The position numbers and the translations under genes are program-made. The notes under the pieces were generated by a model, which was not told where the DNA came from, did no database searches, and saw nothing but the letters and a program-made list of their open reading frames with translations. A stretch of 64,000 bases of DNA from Mucidula mucida (Eukaryota; Basidiomycota; Agaricomycetes; Agaricales; Physalacriaceae). Within the stretch, counting starts at the first letter, position 1, and each line of letters begins with the position of its first letter. The DNA lies in assembly GCA_015501055.1 (NCBI GenBank), contig JADNYV010000162.1, positions 20,034 through 84,033 on the forward strand, in the 5' to 3' direction. This document shows positions 57,004 through 64,000 of the stretch, piece after piece.

Positions 57004-58833
57004 ATGGCAAGCATGAGGGCTTCGTTCTACAAGGTCCGTTTCTCTAGTGCGCAGAGTTTACGCGCAGCTTTATATATCAGGATCGGACATCCGGATTCCG
57101 GACACTTTACTGCGACATCTATGGCCTTCGGTTTCACACATATCGCTGCCTGGATGCTTGACGTCTTGCAAAGTTCCTTTACTTGGATAGACGAGATATC
57201 GCTCAGAGATGTCATACTCATTGGTGGCCTAATCGCATTCTGTACGTCAATGTTTCGCATGCAATGTGCACTGTACTCAGCCGTGCTTTAGTCAATAGGG
57301 CGACCATCATGAAGAGCATTCTACCTTGGCATGTATCGCTATCGTTCTTTATTATATGCTGACATACGCTCTAGGATAACTTTCTTCTTTTCGGCAGTGC
57401 TGGCAATCGGTAGCTTTCTCTGGAGATTGCTGTCTAGCGTTCTATACCCTATTTGGTCATCGCTCAGAAAGCGCACATCGTTTCTTGACTCGGCTTGGTT
57501 GTCTGTCAAGATGCGGCTCCCATTGTACTGGCGGTGGTCTAGTCGTGGTGAGTGTCTCCTTCTTTGACGTCAACGATCAAAATCTTAGGAAATCATATAT
57601 ATAGCAGAACTAGGTGTCGACTACCTGCAGGCTCTGTACATGCGAGACAAGGCATACGGAAGCATCATTGCTGTCCGAAAGAAGACGAAAGCTGCTATTG
57701 CAGACAGTATTGAAGATCGTAAGTCGCACGCCCGACTGTGGAACGTTCAAGTGAAGTCTCGTATGTCCTTAGCACAAACCCTTCCTTCTCGATCTCATTG
57801 TTACTCAGGCGCATTTATATTCGACAACAATCAACGTTCTACTGATTGGGATGCTCGACTTCACTCTCTTCTTTCACCGGCGATCCAAACATTCCTCGAC
57901 GACTTTGCTAGCAAATTAGCTGTTCATCTCCATAAACTGCTTCCCGAAATGTACGATAGCGGTGTTGACCGATTTGACAATGAGGTCGCTCTTCTTATTG
58001 CTCATACTGCCATCCTGACGGACTTGATACCTCTTCTCAATACGACTTTGTTGCAGCTGGAGGATCGCTGGGCGCACTCCCATTCTTCGCTTGATCGGGA
58101 GATGATTCGCACATGGATTGACGACGTCTTCAAGCCGGGTCTTACAACTTGGATGGAAACAATTGATTTGCCAGGTTTGTCCTCTATATATTCGCAGGCT
58201 GCAACTAATAGCGCGACAGGCCAAATGGTGCCGCCTACACAAACCGCCTCGGCATGGGGTAAGTCCTCTATATATTATGTTGATTGCGTCTTTACTCTCC
58301 AGTGACAGAGGAGGCCAGCTCAGGGCGTATCATGTCTCCGACTACTTCATTGAATACTGGATCCTTGCTACATCCAGCCTCGTCTAGTACGGTAAAGAAA
58401 GAACCAACACTGTTATCTGTGCTGCCGCAAACTGCATCCACGATTGGTCTTACAAAGGACGTGCTTCCGCCTTCTACACCTATCCAGTATGCGGCCCCGA
58501 CGATGCTGTTTCCTCCATCTCCCACAGTTGCAGCAGAGATGAGCGGTAGCGACGCTATTTCGGAGCCTGCAGTGCGGTCTGTATCACCCTCGATGCAGCG
58601 TAGATCAACTACAGTATCGTTCAACGACCCGCTATCTGATGTTGAAACTGACTCAGAGACGTCTGGTAAGCTTTATTCGTATATTTCTTCTCCGCCACCT
58701 GATGCTCTATAGCTGCGCCAACTTCACCTCCGATTTTCTCGAACTCCGGTAATACCCCAAGTCAGTGGATTTTAATCGCATATGTGTTTGATAACTTATT
58801 TTTTGGTAGCTGTTGCCAGTGAGGCGCTGAGTT
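57004..58833 (+). CDS. Unrecognised membrane protein with disordered tail
   Basis: The first exon (57004-57240) contains hydrophobic stretches (SLRDVILIGGLIAF). A second hydrophobic block follows at about 57395-57450 (FFFSAVLAIGSFLWRLLSSV). Then come charged and helical parts: YLQALYMRDKAYGSIIAVRK, and FIFDNNQRSTDWDARLHSLLSPAIQTFLDDFASKL..., which has no stop for 160 codons. The C-terminal third is Ser/Thr/Pro-rich (TEEASSGRIMSPTTSL..., DPLSDVETDSETS). Introns such as GTACGTCAATG...GCTTTAG and GTATGTCCTTAG...CTCAG break it. Residue count is about 440. Likely two membrane helices near the N-terminus and a cytosolic remainder. No family recognised. Confidence 0.5.
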
Positions 58834-59098
58834 AACTGCTACTTTGAGACGTACTTGGTATATATCACAGCGTGTAGATTATAGCTTATTCAAATTCGAA
58901 GTCACATCGTACTCTCAGTGTAGAGCGGTTGAGCAATTTGCCATGTACCGTGTATTGAGAGGCATGAATTCTATAAAGTCTCAAGTTCTAAACGGTAGGG
59001 GATATCGCCAAAGCAGTACCATGTCCTGGAACACGGTAGGTAATCATTCCTACAAACGCCATATTTGTATTGACTCTTATTAGCGACAGGTAACGACC
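58834..59098. other. Intergenic spacer
   Basis: Contains a short frame (58844-59083) that may hold an upstream exon of the next gene. No clear signal seen. Confidence 0.35.
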
Positions 59099-60040
59099 AT
59101 GCAACAGGCGGGCGCGCTTACCAGAGAAATGCAAGTACAGCAGATTCCTCCACAAATTGAGGACCTTCGCATTGATCTCACGCGCCCGCTATCGTCGCGG
59201 ACTACTCTTGCAAGTCTGTTTCAGCTCCTTCGTGACGCATCTCCCAAAATACTCGTCTTCAATATCCGCCTTTCTCCTCATGCATGGGCTCCTAGAATTC
59301 CTATAATGCCCCAATTGGTATCCCTGCAAACAACTCTCTCACACGCCCGCCTCGCACGCTTCCTCAGGGATCCGAGTGCCGCGCCACATTTAGCAGACTT
59401 ACGCATTGGTGCATGCAGTCAGACTGGTATTTGCCCCTTTCACTCACTTCCTGTCATGGGAGACAGGACCAGATGCTATTTCATAGCTGGCCCCCCCGTG
59501 TGTGTCGCGTATCTACTTTCGAAACTTCCATTCCAAACAGCCTCCCTCTGCTTTCCATGCGGTGGGGCACCAGGTGTCTTGGGGAGTCCCCTTCTCCCTC
59601 TGCAACTTCTCTATCTCCAACTCAAATTCGACCTTCATCGCATTCCACGAGTTCTATCAAGCGTACAGCAACTACTGCTTCTGAACAACGTAGATTCATT
59701 GCAGATGATCGACGTATCTCCATCGGTACGTGTCCAAGCGTTGTCTACTGCATATCTCCGGTAGCTTACAATGTGCAAGGTTCAACGGTTGGCACTTCCC
59801 TGGCAGGACACTACATCGTGGCGTAATGAACTAGCCCTGATGGAGCGTGTTCGTCGCATTGATATCATATCTACATCTGATTTCCCCATTCCACGTCTAC
59901 CCATCTGGGCAGGGGAATGGATGTATCGTGAAACTGGAGAGAAGAACTTAATTGAGGTACTGTATTTCGATTGTGAGAACTACTTTAGGGCGTTTCGCTG
60001 GGATCGTATTGAGTCCAGGGTTTATCGAGTGCCAGTGTAG
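59099..60040 (+). CDS. Leucine-rich protein of F-box-like mushroom type
   Basis: Two exons, 59099-59725 and 59780-60040, join in phase through GTACGT...GTGCAAG, giving 295 residues. The product has regularly spaced Leu and Pro-rich turns (LVSLQTTLSHARLARFL, PHLADLRIG, LPLQLLYLQLKFDLHRIP, VQQLLLLNNVDSLQMID). It ends with an acidic WDRIESRVYRVPV. The pattern resembles the LRR half of the many F-box-type proteins in Agaricomycetes, but the N-terminal F-box itself is not visible, so it may lie in an upstream exon. Function not inferable. Confidence 0.55.
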
Positions 60041-60149
60041 ATTATAATTTAAAAAGAGGGTTCAGATCATATACCTGAGCCTGACAAGTTTGACCTTCGA
60101 GTCCCTGAGAATGTGGGGCGTCCAAGGTTCTGACCTGCTTGGTACCGAG

Positions 60150-60235
60150 GTTCGACGGTGCTGATGCGATCGATGTCCCGGATCGATGTCCGGATCATGC
60201 GATCGATATCCGGATCATCTCATTTTAGAAAATTT
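60150..60235. repeat. Short direct repeats of GCGATCGATRTCCGGATCAT
   Basis: Three related units (GCGATCGATGTCCCGGATCG, ATGTCCGGATCAT, GCGATCGATATCCGGATCAT) lie in a row about 30 bp upstream of the next gene. They are built of ATCGAT and TCCGGA palindromes. They could be regulatory or a small slippage array. Confidence 0.5.
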
Positions 60236-60260
60236 GCCTCCGCTTTAACCTGTACTCTGC

Positions 60261-62160
60261 ATGTTCAGGTTTGAAGACTATTCTCTGCATCAGACTCCAG
60301 CATGGGACTGCCGCACGGACAGATTAAGAAGTGCGGAATACGCGACACATGTACGCAGCATGTTTTACTCTGGTATGTTCCAAGGCCTTAGCTTTATAGA
60401 ATGGCCTCGCTGGATAAATACGATAAGTACAAGCGAGAAAACTCTATCACATCTTACAAATGCTGCCCAATATCATTGATCACGCTATCCGTCTGGGCGA
60501 ATCGGTTGGTCTTTCAAGAATGCTAAAGCCTGTGCTGACTTGACTATATAGCCTCTAGTGGCGTCTGCCGCGATTGCGATCATTTCGTTCCATGCACTTT
60601 ACGTCGCCAGTGTAACCTGGAGCGGTGTTTTCGACCTGATTGGCTTACGTCGCGGCGTGTCACACCTGACTAACATGTGGTTAATTGTTCTGGTCTGTGT
60701 CTCCATCTACGTTCCGGAAAAGTCTATGCCTGGGCTCTCCATCGTCCTACTGTCCCTCTGCAATGCATCGGCCACGGCATGGTCGGTTCCGGCGCGCCCA
60801 CGTTTTATCCTTTCACCGCCGATAGTATTCGCGATCTACGTAGTTCACATTCTGCATCTTCTAGTCGCAAGAACTGTCATGGTATTACCTGCATTCGGCT
60901 ATATTCTTGCTTCATCCTGAACCTCTGATCTATAGACGTCAAGAACTCTTAACTTGTGCGAAGGATTGGAGGGCGGTCTCTGTGATGAGGCCTTTCGACG
61001 CACATTTCGACGAACAGTATGCCCAACTACCTTTCATATGCAATAATATTCAACATGTATCACAGATTAACTACTCGCTGGGCATCGCAGCTATGAGCTT
61101 TGGCCAGGATGTCATGAGCGGTGTTATTCGCCTTTATCCGATCACATTTTACATCCGTCAATACCAGGCCGCCTATGCTGTCATGGTACTTGTGAGTTCT
61201 CTTTGTCTTTGTGCTGAAGGATCCTTAGGCTTATAATCACATTTAGGGTGTTTTCACATATGTGTATGCATCTGTTATTCGAGACGCGTGTATGTCGCTT
61301 GTTGGGGCACTTTACGAGGCTCTTCTAGCTCTCGAGATCGCCATTCCCGCAGGGCCTTCTGTCTTTCATGATGGGACAGCCTTAGAGTTTTTATCGGTGC
61401 AGTCCATTTCACACGTGTGCTCCTGCATAGCAGGAATGGCTGTCGTTGTGAGTCGCTTGTTCATTGTATCACAAAATACACTCACAGCCTGTCAGGTCTT
61501 GAGTTCCGCCATTCGAGAAGGGCCGTATTTGCCAGAGGCCGTTATATTTCTGTTGCTGCTAGCTCTCCTCATTGTCAGCTTCTGCGTAAGTGTCTGTCAT
61601 TACGAACGAGATTGAAAGTACAAAATTCATTATGACAGGGCTGGGCTAACTCCGCTGTCCTCAAAAATGAAGGAATGTGTTACAGAGAAGTCGTGCCGGT
61701 GTTCATGGCGACTATTGGAGGGGTACAAAAGTTGCTCAGAATCCTAGGTGTTGCTTATCGAGTTCCCTAGGCTGGCACATCTCTCATCATAAGCGCCGCT
61801 CTGGATCATGTAGGCAGGCAGCTACAGCTTCACCAGAAGGTCCTTATCGGCATGGTAAGCATAACGCCCGGGCATTAAACCGATATAACAATTATTCCGC
61901 AGACACTGGTCGCTTTTCCGGCACAGTATCTTTCCTTTGAGATGTTCGAAGGTCTTAGGAACCTGCGCGTCGAGGAGAGCTTTGCGCTGTTGACATTTAG
62001 TCTGGTCCTTTTTGCCTGTGTAAGCGCACAACTGCTCGATGGCTTCTTATATCTGATTAATAACAGATTCTTCGGGGAGTCTATTGGAGCCGTTGGGCAA
62101 AAGGCCCATCCAATTATCTCATCTGCCTTCTCACTTTGTGGCCACTCTCGTATGTCATGA
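60261..62160 (+). CDS. Multi-pass membrane protein, unrecognised
   Basis: A short first exon (MFRFEDYSLHQTPAWDC...) is followed by blocks dense in hydrophobic helices: VASAAIAIISFHALYVASV, MWLIVLVCVSIYV, VFAIYVVHILHLLVA; then NYSLGIAAMSFGQDVMSGVI; then FLLLLALLIVSF; and SFALLTFSLVLFACVSAQLL. Introns with GTGAGT...ATTTAG (about 61190-61247) and GTAAGT-type donors separate them. About seven to nine membrane segments are expected over about 550 residues. No transporter signature is seen. Exact exon limits are uncertain, and the block at 60558-60920 may include a frame change before 60941. Confidence 0.5.
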
Positions 62161-62629
62161 TGTTCTGCCTAATGGCGCGTCGGGAAGAGCATGCGAAAGA
62201 GCAAGTATTGCACCATCGCGCATTTTACGTGGAGCGCGGCTGGTTCTTTGATTAATCCCTTTTCCATTCCTCAATTTCTGCTTATGTACATTGTCTATAT
62301 GTACCTTTGAATATCTTCTGCCTTCAATGTCACTGTCAAGTCGTCCTATACCCAGTCGCTGCCTTTGTCCGCAGTACATCCGGTGTAGAAGAAGTCATAG
62401 AGAACGTAGCCTTCTGAATTCAAAGTTGTCCATCATGCTCATGCAGAGCGGCTCGTCGCCTTTTTGCTCCCACCGGCCAGCTGGGCGCAAAATCCAACGT
62501 CGTCTCAGCAGGCCCTGCAGAATCGCCAGCGCCAACGAGGTTGATCTACGGTTAGCGACAGAGAGGGAAGACGTGACATATGACACGTTCATCATGCAGC
62601 CAATGACACCATCACTGACAACGCTCTAG
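62161..62629. other. Intergenic, short frames only
   Basis: Convergent boundary between the conserved gene block and the R1 copy. No gene is recognised. Confidence 0.4.
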
Positions 62630-63640
62630 AACCAGGTGAACTCCACCCACTCCTCGCGGCGACGCCACACATCCAATTCCACCAACTAGTTCTCCCCATT
62701 CGGACTGGATGACGATGCGGATCTGCATGTCCTCGAAATCTAGTGCCGGAATTATTTCCGAACAAGGAACAAAAGTACGTTACCTTTTTCCGTCATGTTC
62801 AAAAGTTGAACATGACTGTTTAGGGGATTACGCGCCACTTTCACCAGGCGGTGCCCAAAGGACGGAGCAAGTCATCTACAAGAGTATCTCAACATCGACT
62901 CCCATGGCCTGACCCGCACGCTCGTCGACTGAACTCCAGAATCGGCCGCGCGAACTCCTCCTCGTCGACTTTTCGGACGCGCAGTGTTCCAAATTGGGGA
63001 CATTGACAGGGAAAGTCGAGAATGATGTAAATAGTGTTTATCGATGCAGATCCAGATCTGGCTGAGGTCCCTGAGCCGGAAAACCGCGAAAAAAAGTAGA
63101 GGTACGTACTACTCACTGTTTATACTCCTCATTCATTAGTAGCCTAACGACGGAACCAGGGCTTCCATAAACAAGTCCGAATCCTCAGGAAACGACAGTG
63201 GTTCCGTACTTGACCTCGAGGATGAAGCAAGTGCATCCAAGTCAGCGAGCATGTGTTCCGACTTCGTCGCCGCCGTGGACAAATTCAACATCCTTCATAG
63301 AGACATCATTGCGGAAGTGTCGGTCGTAGGAGCTGCGTTCACCGCCTGTGACGGCGCTAGTGATGAAATGTGAGATGATCCGGGTAGTGCGCCACGGCCA
63401 AAGAATTCACCATCAGGTACGTACCTTGTTCAATTTCAGAGAAGTCTGCGGAATGACATCGGATTAGAATCGCCATTTGTCTCGTCTTCTTCGTGCTCGC
63501 TCTCAGAGGTGTTGAGAAAGCTGGCGATGAAGTCGGGGTTGAGGTCGGAGATACAAAGTCGATGTGGTGATTCAAGGATGCGTTTTCGGCACCTTATGCG
63601 CACCGAGCAGGTAGAAAAACAGTCGAATACCATTTGCTAC
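62630..63640 (-). repeat. Repeat R1, inverted copy 4
   Basis: On the minus strand: ISDLNPDFIASFLNTSESEH at 63560-63500 (compare DSDLNPDFITGLSNAS at 49370). Then the 3' block AGTAGCCTAACGAC...GATCCAGATCTGGC at 63040-63160, inverse to 45300-45420 and 49755-49860. Then the hairpin at 62792-62816, GGTAACGTACTTTTGTTCC and TGTGTGGCGTCGC near 62670. Sub-module order differs from copy 2, so it is rearranged. Confidence 0.65.
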
Positions 63641-64000
63641 TGTACATGTAGACATACCCGTTATAATATAGAACAGCGCTGAGAAATCTAAAATTCATTA
63701 TGAGAATGAGCTGGAGGCTGAGAATGGAGGACAAAATACCTTTGAGATCAAGCAAGATGACTGTTAAGCACCGTCGCAGATGTCCCAACGATGATACCGG
63801 CACCCTAAAGCACTACAAGACCGCCAAAGAGCCGCACTAGGTTCCTGGACACAGGGTTTCCATGTCAGTAAAGATCAAACTTACCATAGGGATCCGCTCT
63901 CATCATGGCACACGGTTACATCGTTACGTGGATATCGGCATCTTGAATACGTCGCCACGAAGGGGATACAAAAAACCTAATTCGCAGTGAACCGAAAACA
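63641..64000. other. Window end, nothing recognised
   Basis: Short frames only. No repeat or gene landmark could be matched. Confidence 0.4.

Overview
The window looks like nuclear DNA of a mushroom-forming basidiomycete (Agaricomycete). Coding stretches are cut by many 45-65 bp introns with GTRNGT donors, CTRAC-like branch sites and YAG acceptors. The recognisable proteins (Tnp2-type CACTA transposase, an Agaricomycete-type HxD...H dioxygenase, a basidiomycete LINE reverse transcriptase fragment, and several lineage-restricted hypothetical proteins) fit that group. There are no bacterial operons, tRNAs, rRNAs or CRISPR arrays.

Layout. 1-11 kb is gene-poor and repeat-derived; it holds broken fragments of a cupredoxin-like secreted protein and a WD40 protein, and one copy of a complex repeat called R1 here. 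11.18-12.04 kb is an apparently intact minus-strand coiled-coil/RING gene. 13.9-17.6 kb holds parts of an Agaricomycete hypothetical gene, split by a TIR element built of CCGTAACCGTA motifs and by a minus-strand fragment. A dead LINE reverse transcriptase follows at 17.7-18.3 kb. 20.2-24.3 kb is an almost complete eight-part CACTA transposase gene with one missing C in a poly-C run. 28.4-30.3 kb is an intact eight-exon gene with a 2OG-Fe(II) dioxygenase-like core.

30.8-43.3 kb is the most unusual block. A roughly 400 bp composite inverted repeat brackets a broken alpha/beta-hydrolase gene. Fourteen copies of the palindrome TAGCCCGNCGGGCTA are scattered over 8.5 kb. Two large unrecognised minus-strand genes follow, and then an 18-unit, 81 bp minisatellite that keeps one reading frame open and carries a 105 bp hairpin-rich insertion. 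44-51 kb is stacked R1 and R2 repeats with a captured or truncated glycogen debranching enzyme fragment fused at an R1 end.

From 51.9 to 62.2 kb the sequence becomes ordinary and gene-dense: a minus-strand micro-exon gene, then five plus-strand genes (WD40 with a C-terminal membrane anchor, a small unknown, a membrane protein, a leucine-rich unknown, a multi-pass membrane protein). R1 returns in inverse orientation at 62.6-63.6 kb.

Functional links between genes cannot be inferred; the left 51 kb reads as a transposon graveyard with a few living genes, and the right 10 kb as conserved chromosome. Splice joins were worked out by hand and most gene ends are approximate.
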